DNA of 64,000 nt from NCBI GenBank assembly GCA_013416405.1, contig JACCET010000001.1:62001-126000 (forward strand), written 5' to 3'. The notes below the pieces were generated by a model. It had not been told where the DNA came from. It saw nothing but the letters and a program-made list of their open reading frames with translations, and made no database searches. The DNA is from Alcaligenaceae bacterium (GTDB taxonomy: Bacteria; Pseudomonadota; Gammaproteobacteria; Burkholderiales; Burkholderiaceae_B). Positions 46,856 to 56,453 of this stretch are shown in pieces (the first letter of the stretch is position 1; each line of letters begins with the position of its first letter). Both the position numbers and the translations under genes were made by a program.

Positions 46856-47938
46856 ATGAATAAATTCTATCCGCTGAAAGTTGCTTCGGTTGCCAGGAAT
46901 ACACGTGATGCCGTGGTGGTGACCTTTGACGTGCCGAACGATCTGCATGATAAGTTTGCTTTCCGGCCGGGCCAGTACCTTACCTTGCGCACGCAAATGC
47001 AAGGCGAAGAATTGCGTCGCTCTTATTCTATTTGCGCGGCGCCTGGCGACAGGCAGTTGCGTGTGGCCATCAAGCGTTTGAACGACGGCGCATTCTCCAG
47101 CTGGGCCAACGAGCATCTGGCCGGCGGCCAATTGCTTGATGTCATGCCCCCCGATGGCCACTTTACGCTTGATTTTTCTGCAGACCACGCCCGCAATTAT
47201 GTGGCATTTGCGGTGGGTAGCGGCATTACGCCCATACTGTCCCTGATCAAAACGGCGCTGGAAACCGAGCCAGAAAGCAGTTTCACACTTTTCTTTGGCA
47301 ACCGAGCCTCGTCCGCAGTGCTGTTTCGCGAAGAGATAGAAGACCTGAAAAGCCGCTATATGCAGCGCTTTTCCCTGGTCTACGTCATGAGTCGCGAACA
47401 TCAGGATATTGACCTATTCAACGGACGCCTGGACGGCCCCAAAGTCGAGCAGTTGCTGACGCTGTGGCTGGATCCTTCATCCATAGACTATGCCTTTGTT
47501 TGCGGCCCGCAAGACATGACTGAGTCCGTGACGCAGGCTTTGCAGGCCAAGGGCCTGGATAAGTCACGGATCAAGTTTGAGCTGTTTGGCTCGCCCAGTG
47601 GGGCGCGCGCGCTGCGTACCGGCCACGATGCGCGCAAGGCGCCCGGCAAGGAGCAATGTCAGGTAACCGTGGTGTACGAAGGCGTTACACGTACGCTGAC
47701 GATAGCCAAGAATAAAGACAGCGTGCTGGAATCCGCGCTGGCCCAGGGCTTGGAGCTGCCGTATTCCTGCAAAGGAGGAGTCTGTTCATCCTGCCGGTGC
47801 AAGGTCATCGAGGGCGAGGTCGACATGGATGCCAATTTCGCCCTTGAAGATTACGAGGTTGCCCATGGGTTTGTGCTCAGTTGCCAGAGCTTTCCTGTAA
47901 CCGACACCTTGCGGATCGATTTCGACCAGGAAACCTGA
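46856..47938 (+). CDS. paaE: Phenylacetyl-CoA epoxidase reductase PaaE
   Basis: Passes electrons from NADPH to PaaA. 360 residues from ATG 46856. FAD domain (FRPGQYLTLRTQ, RRSYSICAAP), NAD(P) domain (AVGSGITPILSLIKTAL, LFFGNRASSAVLF) and a C-terminal plant-type 2Fe-2S cluster with four Cys (LPYSCKGGVCSSCRCKV ... FVLSCQSFP). It starts right after the paaD stop. Confidence 0.96.
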   Translation: MNKFYPLKVASVARNTRDAVVVTFDVPNDLHDKFAFRPGQYLTLRTQMQGEELRRSYSICAAPGDRQLRVAIKRLNDGAFSSWANEHLAGGQLLDVMPPDGHFTLDFSADHARNYVAFAVGSGITPILSLIKTALETEPESSFTLFFGNRASSAVLFREEIEDLKSRYMQRFSLVYVMSREHQDIDLFNGRLDGPKVEQLLTLWLDPSSIDYAFVCGPQDMTESVTQALQAKGLDKSRIKFELFGSPSGARALRTGHDARKAPGKEQCQVTVVYEGVTRTLTIAKNKDSVLESALAQGLELPYSCKGGVCSSCRCKVIEGEVDMDANFALEDYEVAHGFVLSCQSFPVTDTLRIDFDQET

Positions 47939-48046
47939 ATAGAAAAGATAAGGAATTCTCCCTATCGTCATCGTAGTTTTTAATTTAAATTTGAATAATG
48001 CTAAAGAAGCCCTGAAGTGGGGCGGCGTATCCAAGGAGCCATCATA

Positions 48047-49711
48047 GTGTCCATAGATTTTTTCAAGGCCCACCAACCCGTGCTCGAGCAGGCCGTTGCG
48101 GCAGCCGCCACGCGTGGTTACTGGAGCCCGTTTTCCGAATCCCCCAGCCCCCGTGTGTATGGAGAAACGGCCAACGATGATGGCCAGGCCGCTTTCCAGG
48201 CTTATCGCGACAAAGATTTCCCCCTGCCGCAAGACGGCGCCGTCGGCACGACAGGCGACGAGGTATCGCCTTTCGGATTTGCACTGAGTGTGCGTTATCC
48301 CCAGCTTCCCGTCGCTGCCTTGATTGAAAATTCAGAAAAGGCACTGGCTTCCTGGCGTGAAGCTGGTCCGCAGGCATGGGTGGGCGTGGCGCTGGAAATC
48401 CTGCATCGCCTGAATCAGCGCAGCTTTGAAGTGGCCTACGCGGTGCAGCATACGACGGGGCAGGGTTTCATGATGGCATTCCAGGCCGGCGGTCCTCATG
48501 CCCAGGATCGCGGGCTGGAGGCCGTGGCCTATGCCTGGCAGGAAATGGCGCGTATTCCGGGTTTGGTCAGTTGGGAAAAACCGCAGGGCAAGCACGAACC
48601 CATCAAAATGCAAAAGCGGTTTACCGTGGTGCCGCGTGGGATCAGCCTGATAATAGGTTGCGCAACATTCCCCACCTGGAACGGGTATCCCGGCCTGTTT
48701 GCCAGTCTGGCCACAGGCAACACACTGATCGTGAAGCCGCATCCGGGGGCGATTCTGCCGCTGGCCATTACGGTAAAGATTGCGCGTGAAGTTCTGACCG
48801 AGGCAGGATTCGATCCTGACGTCATTCAGCTGGCTGCGCATCCGTCAGATGATGATACCGCCCAGCAACTGGCCCTTAATGCCGCTGTCAAACTTATCGA
48901 TTTTACGGGCAGCAGCGCCAACGGCAACTGGCTGGAACAGAACGCGCGTCAGGCGCAGGTTTATACCGAGAAAGCAGGCGTGAATCAGGTCATCATCGAC
49001 TCCGTCGACGATTTTAAAGGCGTGGCGCGCAATCTGGCATTTTCGTTTGCCCTATATTCGGGCCAAATGTGCACGGCGCCGCAAAACGTCTATGTTCCAC
49101 GCGATGGCATCAAGACGGCGGATGGCCACATGAGCTTCGACGAGGTTGCTGATGGACTGGCCCAGGCTGTGGAAAAGCTGGTGGCTGATCCGGCCCGAGC
49201 GGTCGAGATCACCGGCGCGATACAAAACGATGGGGTGGTGAAACGGATCGACGAGGCGCGTGCATTGGGCTTGCCCGTATTGTGCGACAGCCAGTCGCTG
49301 GCCCACCCTCAGTTCGACAATGCCAATGTGCACAGCCCCTTGCTGCTCAAGACTGATGTCGCCAACCCGGTCATCCAGCGTGAGTGGTTTGGTCCCATCG
49401 TCTTTATTGTTGCCACCGACTCTACCGACAACAGCATTTCTGTGGCCCGCCAAATTGTCATCGATCATGGTGCGCTCACGCTTGCCGCTTATGCCACCGA
49501 TTCTGCAGTACTGGAAAAAGTGCGCAAGGCCGCCGAGCAGGCCGGTGTCTCGCTCTCGCTGAACTTGACCGGCGGGGTATTTGTGAATCAAACATCGGCC
49601 TTCAGCGATTTCCATGGTACTGGTGCCAACCCGGCTGCGAATGCCGCATTGTCCGATACGGCCTACGTGGCCAATCGTTTCCGTGTCGTGCAAACCCGCT
49701 GGCACGCATAA
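48047..49711 (+). CDS. paaN: Phenylacetate degradation aldehyde dehydrogenase PaaN
   Basis: 554 residues from GTG 48047, which has AAGGAG eight bases upstream. An aldehyde dehydrogenase fold (VIIGCATFPTWNGYPGLFASLATGNTLIVKP, core NGYPGLFASLATGNTLIVKPH; FTGSSANGNWLEQ; catalytic-Cys region SGQMCTAPQNVY) without the hydratase domain of E. coli PaaZ. This is the second PaaN type common in betaproteobacteria; it is proposed to oxidise the ring-opened aldehyde. It begins 108 bp after paaE, with an AT-rich gap that might hold another promoter. Confidence 0.9.
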   Translation: MSIDFFKAHQPVLEQAVAAAATRGYWSPFSESPSPRVYGETANDDGQAAFQAYRDKDFPLPQDGAVGTTGDEVSPFGFALSVRYPQLPVAALIENSEKALASWREAGPQAWVGVALEILHRLNQRSFEVAYAVQHTTGQGFMMAFQAGGPHAQDRGLEAVAYAWQEMARIPGLVSWEKPQGKHEPIKMQKRFTVVPRGISLIIGCATFPTWNGYPGLFASLATGNTLIVKPHPGAILPLAITVKIAREVLTEAGFDPDVIQLAAHPSDDDTAQQLALNAAVKLIDFTGSSANGNWLEQNARQAQVYTEKAGVNQVIIDSVDDFKGVARNLAFSFALYSGQMCTAPQNVYVPRDGIKTADGHMSFDEVADGLAQAVEKLVADPARAVEITGAIQNDGVVKRIDEARALGLPVLCDSQSLAHPQFDNANVHSPLLLKTDVANPVIQREWFGPIVFIVATDSTDNSISVARQIVIDHGALTLAAYATDSAVLEKVRKAAEQAGVSLSLNLTGGVFVNQTSAFSDFHGTGANPAANAALSDTAYVANRFRVVQTRWHA

Positions 49712-49731
49712 CCGTCATTCACGGAGTCTTC

Positions 49732-50514
49732 ATGACGTATGAAAACATTGAATTCAGCTTGAATCAGGGCATAGCCCGGGTGGCGTTGAATCGTCCCGAT
49801 AAGCTGAACAGTTTCACCGCCGACATGCACAAGGAACTGGCCGACGCCCTGGATCAGGTTCAGGCCCAGGGTGCTCGTGTACTGGTGCTGACGGGAAATG
49901 GGCGGGGTTTTTGCGCCGGTCAGGATTTGTCTGCCGACGAAATGAGTGCCGACAAGATCGACCTGGGTCAGACCATAGAAAAATATTATGCACCCCTGGT
50001 GCGCCGTCTGCACGCCTTGCCCATGCCCGTCGTGGTCGGGGTGAACGGTGTGGCGGCCGGAGCGGGGGCAAACCTGGCACTGGCCGGCGATATTGTCATT
50101 GCCAAGCAAAGCGCCAGTTTCATTCAGGCTTTCTGCCGCCTGGGCCTGCTGCCCGATACGGGCGGTACCTATGTCTTGCCCAGGCTGGTTGGCCGCGCAA
50201 GGGCAATGGGGCTTTCCTTGCTGGGCGACAAGCTAAGCGCCCAGCAAGCGCAAGAGTGGGGGCTGATCTGGGAGTGCGTGGCCGACGAAAATTTCGATGC
50301 GCGTTTGAACGAACTGGCCACGCATTTTGCCGGCGCGCCAACCAAAGGCTTGGCTTATACCAAGAAGGCACTGAATGAAAGCCTGGACAATACGCTGGAC
50401 CAACAACTTGATCTTGAGCGCGACCTGATGCATGAACTGGGCAACAGCCAGGATTACGCTGAAGGGGTGTCTGCCTTTCTGGAAAAGCGGCCTGCCGTGT
50501 TCAAGGGTAATTAA
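49732..50514 (+). CDS. paaG: Ring 1,2-epoxyphenylacetyl-CoA isomerase PaaG
   Basis: Crotonase-fold isomerase that converts the epoxide to the oxepin. 260 residues from ATG 49732. GRGFCAGQDLS forms the oxyanion region; NGVAAGAGANLALAGDIVIA and FCRLGLLPDTGGTYVLPRLVG (core LGLLPDTGGTY) carry the active Asp and PaaG-specific residues. Start overlaps the paaN tail only as open frame. TAATG joins it to paaI. Confidence 0.94.
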   Translation: MTYENIEFSLNQGIARVALNRPDKLNSFTADMHKELADALDQVQAQGARVLVLTGNGRGFCAGQDLSADEMSADKIDLGQTIEKYYAPLVRRLHALPMPVVVGVNGVAAGAGANLALAGDIVIAKQSASFIQAFCRLGLLPDTGGTYVLPRLVGRARAMGLSLLGDKLSAQQAQEWGLIWECVADENFDARLNELATHFAGAPTKGLAYTKKALNESLDNTLDQQLDLERDLMHELGNSQDYAEGVSAFLEKRPAVFKGN

Positions 50515-50990
50515 TGAGTGCTACATCCACTGGCGCTCAAGACGTGTCCGCCGGCATTTTGCCTGATGATCCCCAGGCCCTGGCAGAACTTACCGCGCAA
50601 ACCATGTATGCCCATGATCAGGCATCGCAGGCACTCGGGGCACAAGTTGTGTCGGTGGCCCCCGGCAAGGCCGGCATGAGCATGACGGTACGTAGCGATA
50701 TGCTGAACGGTCATAAAACCTGCCATGGCGGTTTTATTTTTGCGCTCGCCGACAGCGCTTTTGCCTTTGCCTGCAATTCGCGCAATGCCGTAACGGTTGC
50801 CTCGGGCTGCACGATAGATTTTCTGGCGCCGGCATTCGAAGGCGACGTGCTCACTGCGCACGCGGATGAATATTCGCTGGCCGGCCGCACTGGCGTGTAC
50901 GACGTACACGTGAGCAAGCAGGATGGCACGCGTATCGCGATTTTTCGTGGGCGTTCGTATCGCATCAAGGGTCAGGTGGTCGAAACCTGA
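50514..50990 (+). CDS. paaI: Hydroxyphenylacetyl-CoA thioesterase PaaI
   Basis: Hot-dog thioesterase of 158 residues releasing CoA from dead-end ring-hydroxylated intermediates. NGHKTCHGGFIFALADSAFAFACN (core CHGGFIFALADSAFA) holds the catalytic Asn/Asp residues. Its first base is the last of the paaG stop. Confidence 0.94.
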   Translation: MSATSTGAQDVSAGILPDDPQALAELTAQTMYAHDQASQALGAQVVSVAPGKAGMSMTVRSDMLNGHKTCHGGFIFALADSAFAFACNSRNAVTVASGCTIDFLAPAFEGDVLTAHADEYSLAGRTGVYDVHVSKQDGTRIAIFRGRSYRIKGQVVET

Positions 50991-51068
50991 TGCCGTGGCG
51001 CCAGCGCCGGCTTGCCGGCGCAATGCAAACAATTCATCTATCAAGAAAATAAAAAACAGGAGGCAAAC

Positions 51069-52385
51069 ATGTCTGGAGCCAAATTGTCGCAGAGCGGACG
51101 GGACGCTATCGAGCATGTGGGCGTCGACGAACTGCGCAGCCTGCAGCTCGAACGCATGCAGTGGTCGCTGGCACATGCTTACAACAATGTGCCGCATTAC
51201 AAGAATGCCTTCGACAAGGCGGGTGTGCACCCCAGTGATTTGAAGCAGCTTTCAGATCTGTCGCGGTTTCCATTGACCGCCAAACAGGATTTACGCGATA
51301 ACTATCCGTTCAAGATGTTTGCGGTACCACGAGAGCAGATCGTGCGTATACATGCTTCCAGTGGCACCACGGGCAAACCCACTGTGGTGGGCTATACGGC
51401 CAAGGATATTGATAATTGGGCCGAACTGGTTGCGCGGTCCATATGGGCAGCGGGTGGGCGGCCGGGCGACATCGTACACGTGGCCTATGGCTATGGTTTG
51501 TTCACCGGTGGCCTGGGCGCGCATTATGGCGCCGAAAAATTGGGCTGCAGTGTGGTGCCGATGTCAGGGGGGCAAACCGAGAAGCAGGTGCAGCTGATAC
51601 GCGATTTCGAGCCGTCCATCATCATGGTAACGCCTTCGTATTTTTGCAACATCATCGAGGAAATGCAGCGTCAGGGTATGGATCCCACTGCCAGTTCTTT
51701 GCGCATCGGTATTTTTGGGGCCGAGCCCTGGACGGGACAGATGCGCCAGGATATCGAGAATCGCACGGGTATCGATGCGCTGGATATTTATGGGCTGTCC
51801 GAAGTCATGGGGCCTGGGGTGGCGATGGAGTGTGTCGAGTCCAAGGATGGCCCTGTGGTCTGGGAGGATCATTTCTATCCCGAGATCATTGATCCGGTTA
51901 CGGGTGAGGTGGTGCCTGACGGGCAAGAGGGCGAGCTGGTGTTTACGTCGCTGACCAAAGAGGGCATGCCGGTCATCCGTTATCGCACGCGCGATCTGAC
52001 CCGGCTGTTGCCGCCCACGTCGCGCAGTATGCGTCGTATCGACAAGATTACTGGCCGCAGTGACGATATGCTGATTGTCCGGGGTGTGAATTTGTTTCCG
52101 ACGCAGGTCGAGGAGGTGGTGCTTAAGGTACCCGAGTTGGCGGCACAGTATCAGTTGGTGTTGACGCGTAGTGGCCATCTTGATGAGCTGGAGATTTTGA
52201 CCGAGGTTAGGCCTGAGTTTGATCACTTGGGGGTTGCTCAGCGCGATGCGATCGCCAGTAAGTTGCAGCATGCGGTGAAGACGTATATTGGTGTTTCGGC
52301 GCGGGTCACGGTGCAGACGGCGGGGCAGGTGGAGCGTACGCTGACTGGCAAGGCTCGGCGGGTGCTTGATAAGCGGGCGCGGTAG
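51069..52385 (+). CDS. paaK: Phenylacetate-CoA ligase
   Basis: AMP-forming ligase activating phenylacetate, the pathway's entry step and source of the PaaX inducer. 438 residues from ATG 51069 with AGGAGG upstream. HASSGTTGKPTVVGYT is the ATP loop, IFGAEPWTGQMR and DIYGLSEVMGPGVAMEC (core YGLSEVMGPG) bind substrate, YRTRDLTRLLP and KITGRSDDMLIVRGVNLFPTQVEE (core GRSDDMLIVRGVN) are ANL-family motifs, with the C-terminal lysine in LTGKARRV. A weak hairpin (52385-52397) and short T run follow. Confidence 0.97.
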   Translation: MSGAKLSQSGRDAIEHVGVDELRSLQLERMQWSLAHAYNNVPHYKNAFDKAGVHPSDLKQLSDLSRFPLTAKQDLRDNYPFKMFAVPREQIVRIHASSGTTGKPTVVGYTAKDIDNWAELVARSIWAAGGRPGDIVHVAYGYGLFTGGLGAHYGAEKLGCSVVPMSGGQTEKQVQLIRDFEPSIIMVTPSYFCNIIEEMQRQGMDPTASSLRIGIFGAEPWTGQMRQDIENRTGIDALDIYGLSEVMGPGVAMECVESKDGPVVWEDHFYPEIIDPVTGEVVPDGQEGELVFTSLTKEGMPVIRYRTRDLTRLLPPTSRSMRRIDKITGRSDDMLIVRGVNLFPTQVEEVVLKVPELAAQYQLVLTRSGHLDELEILTEVRPEFDHLGVAQRDAIASKLQHAVKTYIGVSARVTVQTAGQVERTLTGKARRVLDKRAR

Positions 52386-52414
52386 CTGTCGGACAGCCTT
52401 TTCGGTTTCTTAAG

Positions 52415-52645
52415 AAAGCCATGTGTATCAGGGGCCGCTCCGGCTTCACGCGCCACGTCCCTGGCGTTGCCAGGGATGCCCGATTTATGCCGGGCCGGCG
52501 AGGCGGTTGCTGAACTCGCCCGAATGAACAGCCACTGGCTGTTCATAGACGTTGGGCTCAAGCAGCAGCAACCTTGCATCCTCGCCGGCCCGGCATAAAT
52601 CGGCGTGCGCGAGGCGCCTCCACAGCCCCTGATACACATGGCTTT
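52415..52645. repeat. Long imperfect palindrome 1 (231 bp)
   Basis: Nested perfect arms: 21 bp (52415-52435 with 52625-52645), 24 bp (52480-52503 with 52580-52603), 8 bp (52505-52512 with 52566-52573) and an apical 11-bp dyad ATGAACAGCCA-C-TGGCTGTTCAT (52524-52546). The left arm also has an extra side hairpin CCTGG-CGTTG-CCAGG. No open frame of interest inside. It could be a non-autonomous mobile element or a cruciform-forming repeat. Confidence 0.8.
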
Positions 52646-52773
52646 TCAAGATACAGAGCGGTGGAAGGCTGTTGGTTGTGGTGCCTGAAGTGTTTGAGCA
52701 GCTCGTCACCAGTGTGCTTTCCTTATGGGTGGCGTAGTCATCTTCCCATCCATAAATGGCGTCATAGCTCATA

Positions 52774-53013
52774 CATATGTGTCAGCGACATTTCATGCTG
52801 CGGTTGTCCGGTCTGGGTGAGGTTGGGGCGGCGGTCAGGCGTGCGCCGCGGGCTACGGAAGGGAAGACGGGGGATGTCGTCGGGCGCTGTTTGACGGAGC
52901 GCAGCGACGGAGTTCGCCCGACGCCCGGCTGGACGACGTAGACGCGGAAGCAAGCACGCCGTGCCGACCCGGCCTTACCCAGACCGGACAACTGCATGGA
53001 GCTGACATATATG
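52774..53013. repeat. Long imperfect palindrome 2 (240 bp)
   Basis: Outer arms CATATGTGTCAGC / GCTGACATATATG (52774-52786, 53001-53013), a perfect 15-bp arm TTGTCCGGTCTGGGT (52804-52818 with 52977-52991) and an inner 9-bp arm CGTCGGGCG (52878-52886 with 52915-52923). Similar in length to palindrome 1 but different in sequence. Confidence 0.72.
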
Positions 53014-53141
53014 AATGAAACACAGAGGCGCCCACCGTATATGAATCGACACAAATGAAACGAACGTATATGTACCAGCGGTCGCCGGCTCCGTTCCCGA
53101 CAAGGTATGATTCAACGTTCCAGTAGTACGGTGGGTGTGCA

Positions 53142-53597
53142 ATGATGATAGATCCGGCGCAGGCGGCTGGCATAGCGGGTATAGGCATGGATTTGCTGCG
53201 CCTGAACCGTATCGAGCGCGTATATGCGCTTTACGGTGAAAAATTCGTGCAGCGCATATTGGGCCCGCAGGAAATTGAAAAGTTTCGGCTGCGCAGCCAA
53301 CGCGACCCGTTACGGGGCATACGCTATCTGGCGACGCGATTTGCGGCCAAGGAAGCATTTTCCAAGGCCATAGGCCTGGGCATGCGCAGCCCCATGACGT
53401 GGTCTCGTATGCAGACCTTGAATGAGCCGGGCGGCAGGCCTGCCGTGCAATTGTCGGAGCCCTTGGCTAGCTGGTATGAAGAGCGCTTTGGCAAAGCCCA
53501 TGTTTCCGTGTCGGACGAAACTGATACAGTGGCGGCTTTTGTGGTCATCGAAGCACGAGCGCCGCTGCCCAAGAATTTAACGGAAGTAAATCCATGA
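53142..53597 (+). CDS. acpS: Holo-[acyl-carrier-protein] synthase
   Basis: Attaches 4'-phosphopantetheine to apo-ACP. 151 residues. [28 protein letters not shown] (core [13 protein letters not shown]) holds the magnesium-binding Asp; [19 protein letters not shown] (core [13 protein letters not shown]) holds the Glu and Lys of the active site; [15 protein letters not shown] ends the fold. ATG 53145 is an equally possible start. The stop overlaps nagZ by ATGA. Confidence 0.96.
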   Translation: MMIDPAQAAGIAGIGMDLLRLNRIERVYALYGEKFVQRILGPQEIEKFRLRSQRDPLRGIRYLATRFAAKEAFSKAIGLGMRSPMTWSRMQTLNEPGGRPAVQLSEPLASWYEERFGKAHVSVSDETDTVAAFVVIEARAPLPKNLTEVNP

Positions 53598-54652
53598 CAG
53601 AAAAAAACCTGCGTGCAAGCTTGCCGCCCGGCCCCGTAATGGTGGACGTGGAAGGCACGGTGCTCACGCATCATGAGCGTCAGCGCCTGCGCAATCCGCT
53701 GGTGGGCGGTGTGATTTTGTTTGCTCGTAATTTTGATCATCGTGAGCAGCTGGCGGCACTGTGCCAGGCCATCCATGCCGAGCGTGATGAGCCCTTGCTG
53801 ATTGCTGTGGATCACGAAGGGGGCCGTGTGCAACGTTTTCGCACGGATGGGTTTACGTCTATCCCGGCCATGAGCGTATTTGGTGAGCTTTGGTCACAAG
53901 ACTCGCTGGCGGCCATGCGTCTGGCGTCCGAGGCAGGGTATGTGTTGGGGGCCGAGTTGCGTGCCTGCGGCGTGGATCTTAGCTTTACGCCTGTGCTGGA
54001 TCTGGATTACGGTGTCAGTAAGGTGATAGGCAACCGTTCATTTCATCGCGACCCCAGGGTGGTGGCGATGCTGGCTCGGGCCTTGATCCAAGGGCTGATG
54101 TTGTCGGGCATGGCGTCTTGCGGCAAGCATTTTCCAGGGCATGGCGCCGTCGAAGCCGATTCCCATCACGAGATTCCGGTCGATACGCGCAGCTTTGAGC
54201 AGGTCATGCAGGAAGATGCGGCGCCGTATGGCTGGCTGGGCGACATGGTGCTGCCGTCGGTGATGCCCGCGCATGTCATTTATTCTCAGGTCGATCCCCA
54301 GCCGGCAGGTTTTTCCCCGCACTGGATACAAAAGATCCTGCGTCAGGATCTGGCCTATGACGGTGTGGTTTTCTCTGATGACCTGACGATGGAAGGCGCT
54401 ACGGTGGCGGGTGATATTCTGGCGCGCGCCGAGGCGGCGCTGGGTGCCGGGTGCGATATGGTATTGGTCTGCAATCGTCCTGACCTGGCCGACGACCTGT
54501 TGTCCCGCCTGAAGGTCGAACATGATGCAGCGTCGGTTCAACGCATACGTCGGCTGATGCCGGCCAGCGTAGCGCCGGACTGGAATGCCCTGCAGGCTGA
54601 TGAACGGTATCAATATGCCCGAAGACTTCAATCTCAAATCGTTTCTGGCTGA
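53594..54652 (+). CDS. nagZ: Beta-N-acetylhexosaminidase NagZ
   Basis: Cytoplasmic peptidoglycan-recycling glycosidase removing GlcNAc from anhydromuropeptides, family GH3. 352 residues. [56 protein letters not shown] (core [16 protein letters not shown], the catalytic Asp-His loop) and [12 protein letters not shown] with the nucleophile Asp. Overlaps acpS at the start and uvrC at the end by 38 bp. Confidence 0.96.
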   Translation: MTEKNLRASLPPGPVMVDVEGTVLTHHERQRLRNPLVGGVILFARNFDHREQLAALCQAIHAERDEPLLIAVDHEGGRVQRFRTDGFTSIPAMSVFGELWSQDSLAAMRLASEAGYVLGAELRACGVDLSFTPVLDLDYGVSKVIGNRSFHRDPRVVAMLARALIQGLMLSGMASCGKHFPGHGAVEADSHHEIPVDTRSFEQVMQEDAAPYGWLGDMVLPSVMPAHVIYSQVDPQPAGFSPHWIQKILRQDLAYDGVVFSDDLTMEGATVAGDILARAEAALGAGCDMVLVCNRPDLADDLLSRLKVEHDAASVQRIRRLMPASVAPDWNALQADERYQYARRLQSQIVSG

Positions 54653-56438
54653 TCTGCCTCATCTTCCGGGTGTCTATCGACATCTGGATGCACAGGGTAC
54701 GGTGCTGTATGTAGGCAAGGCGCGTGATCTGAAGAAGCGGGTCAGCTCGTATTTCCAGAAGACGCCCTCCAGTCCACGCATCGCACACATGGTGGCGCGG
54801 GTGGAGCGGCTGGAAGTGACGGTCACGCGATCCGAGGCCGAGGCCCTGCTGCTGGAAAATAATCTGATCAAGAGTTTGAAGCCGCGCTACAACATCTTGT
54901 TCAGAGACGATAAGTCGTATCCCTACCTGATGTTCAGCGGGCATGCAACGCCGCGCATAGCCTATTATCGTGGTAGCACCAGTGGCAAGGGCCGGTATTT
55001 TGGGCCTTATCCCAATGCCTGGGCGGTGCGTGAAACCATACAGATACTCCAAAGGGTGTTTCGCCTGCGCACTTGCGAAGACAGTGTCTTTGCCAATCGG
55101 TCGCGGCCTTGCTTGCTTTATCAGATCGGGCGCTGTTCTGCCCCTTGTGTCGGTCTGATTTCTGACGACGATTATCAGGCTGATGTGGCTCGCGCCGTGC
55201 AGTTTCTGGACGGACGGGCAAACGAGGTCATGCGCGATATCGAAGAGCGCATGCATCAGGCCTCTGCAGCGCTGGAATTTGAGAAGGCCGCCGTGTTGCG
55301 CGACCAGGTGGGCGCGTTGGCCAAGGTGTTGCAGCAGCAGTCCATGGAAAAAGTCGGCGACGACGATGTTGATGTCATTGCTGTGGCTTCGGCAGGCGGG
55401 CGGATATGTGTCAATCTGGCGATGATACGAGGCGGCCGTCATTTGGGTGACAAGCCCTTTTTCCCTACACATACGCTGGACGATAACGCTGCCGATGTCC
55501 TGGTGGCGTTTGTGGCCCAGCATTATCTGGACAGCGCCATGCCTGCGGTGCTGGTCTGTTCCCATGCCTTACCGGATCCCGATCTGATCAAGCTGCTGGC
55601 TGAACAGACGGGGGTCAGGGCCAAGGTATTGGTCAGGCCGCAGGGCTTAAGAAAGATCTGGCTGGAGCAGGCGACCAAGAATGCGGAACTGGCGCTTGCG
55701 CGCTTGCTGACCGAGTCCAGTGCCCGGGTAGCACGCAGCCTGGCGCTGGCCACCGCCCTGGATATGGATACCGACGAGGCGGCCCTGGATGCCATGCACA
55801 TAGAGTGCTTCGATATCAGCCATACAGCCGGAGAGGCCACTCAGGCTTCATGTGTGGTGTACAAGCATCACGACATGCAGTCATCTTTGTATCGGCGCTA
55901 CAACATTGCGGGTATCACGCCGGGCGATGATTATGCCGCCATGCGTCAGGTGCTGGAGCGTCGTTTCAGCCGGGTGGCTGATGGGCAGGCCGAGATGCCC
56001 GCTGTTGTCCTGATCGATGGGGGCAAGGGCCAGGTCGAGGTTGCCAGGCAGGTTTTTGTTGAACTGGGACTGGATACGCGTACGATAGTCGGGGTGTCCA
56101 AAGGAGAAGGGCGCAAGGTCGGTCTGGAAACCTTGGTGTTTGTGGATGGCCGGGAGCCTGTGGCCTTGGGCATAGAGTCGGCGGCGCTGATGCTGGTGGC
56201 ACAAATCCGCGACGAGGCGCACCGGTTTGCCATAACCGGCATGCGTGCGCAGCGTGCCAAGGCGCGCAATGTGTCGCGCTTGGAACAGATAGAGGGCATA
56301 GGCGCACGCCGGCGCCAGAAGCTGCTGGCCCGTTTCGGCGGGTTTACGGGGGTGGTCGATGCCAGTATTGATGATCTTAGATCGGTGGATGGAATTTCAG
56401 ATGAACTGGCCGAACGTATCTATCAGGCGCTCCGATAG
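54615..56438 (+). CDS. uvrC: UvrABC excision nuclease subunit C
   Basis: Makes both incisions in nucleotide excision repair. 607 residues from ATG 54615, inside the end of nagZ; ATG 54600 is possible. GIY-YIG domain ([31 protein letters not shown], core [17 protein letters not shown]) makes the 3' cut; the UVR motif is around [13 protein letters not shown]; the RNase H-like domain ([20 protein letters not shown], core [22 protein letters not shown]) makes the 5' cut; two helix-hairpin-helix motifs end the protein. No LexA box is visible before it. Confidence 0.97.
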   Translation: MPEDFNLKSFLADLPHLPGVYRHLDAQGTVLYVGKARDLKKRVSSYFQKTPSSPRIAHMVARVERLEVTVTRSEAEALLLENNLIKSLKPRYNILFRDDKSYPYLMFSGHATPRIAYYRGSTSGKGRYFGPYPNAWAVRETIQILQRVFRLRTCEDSVFANRSRPCLLYQIGRCSAPCVGLISDDDYQADVARAVQFLDGRANEVMRDIEERMHQASAALEFEKAAVLRDQVGALAKVLQQQSMEKVGDDDVDVIAVASAGGRICVNLAMIRGGRHLGDKPFFPTHTLDDNAADVLVAFVAQHYLDSAMPAVLVCSHALPDPDLIKLLAEQTGVRAKVLVRPQGLRKIWLEQATKNAELALARLLTESSARVARSLALATALDMDTDEAALDAMHIECFDISHTAGEATQASCVVYKHHDMQSSLYRRYNIAGITPGDDYAAMRQVLERRFSRVADGQAEMPAVVLIDGGKGQVEVARQVFVELGLDTRTIVGVSKGEGRKVGLETLVFVDGREPVALGIESAALMLVAQIRDEAHRFAITGMRAQRAKARNVSRLEQIEGIGARRRQKLLARFGGFTGVVDASIDDLRSVDGISDELAERIYQALR

Positions 56439-56453
56439 GGTAGTATTCAGCTT

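Larger units (their letters stand above)
52386..53141. other. 756-bp gene-free region after paaK
   Basis: No coding region is supported. It consists almost wholly of two long imperfect palindromes (52415-52645 and 52774-53013), separated by about 130 bp of ordinary sequence, and then a short stretch with repeated TATATGAAT words (53007-53070) before acpS. Confidence 0.7.

Noticed and set aside
52385-52397. CTGT and ACAG words after paaK resembling a LexA box
   Set aside because: The spacer is far shorter than the eight bases LexA needs; it is better explained as a small hairpin.
54585-54614. An extended uvrC start ten codons upstream
   Set aside because: The extra residues ([10 protein letters not shown]) do not fit the family and read through the nagZ end; the shorter start is more likely, though without a strong SD.
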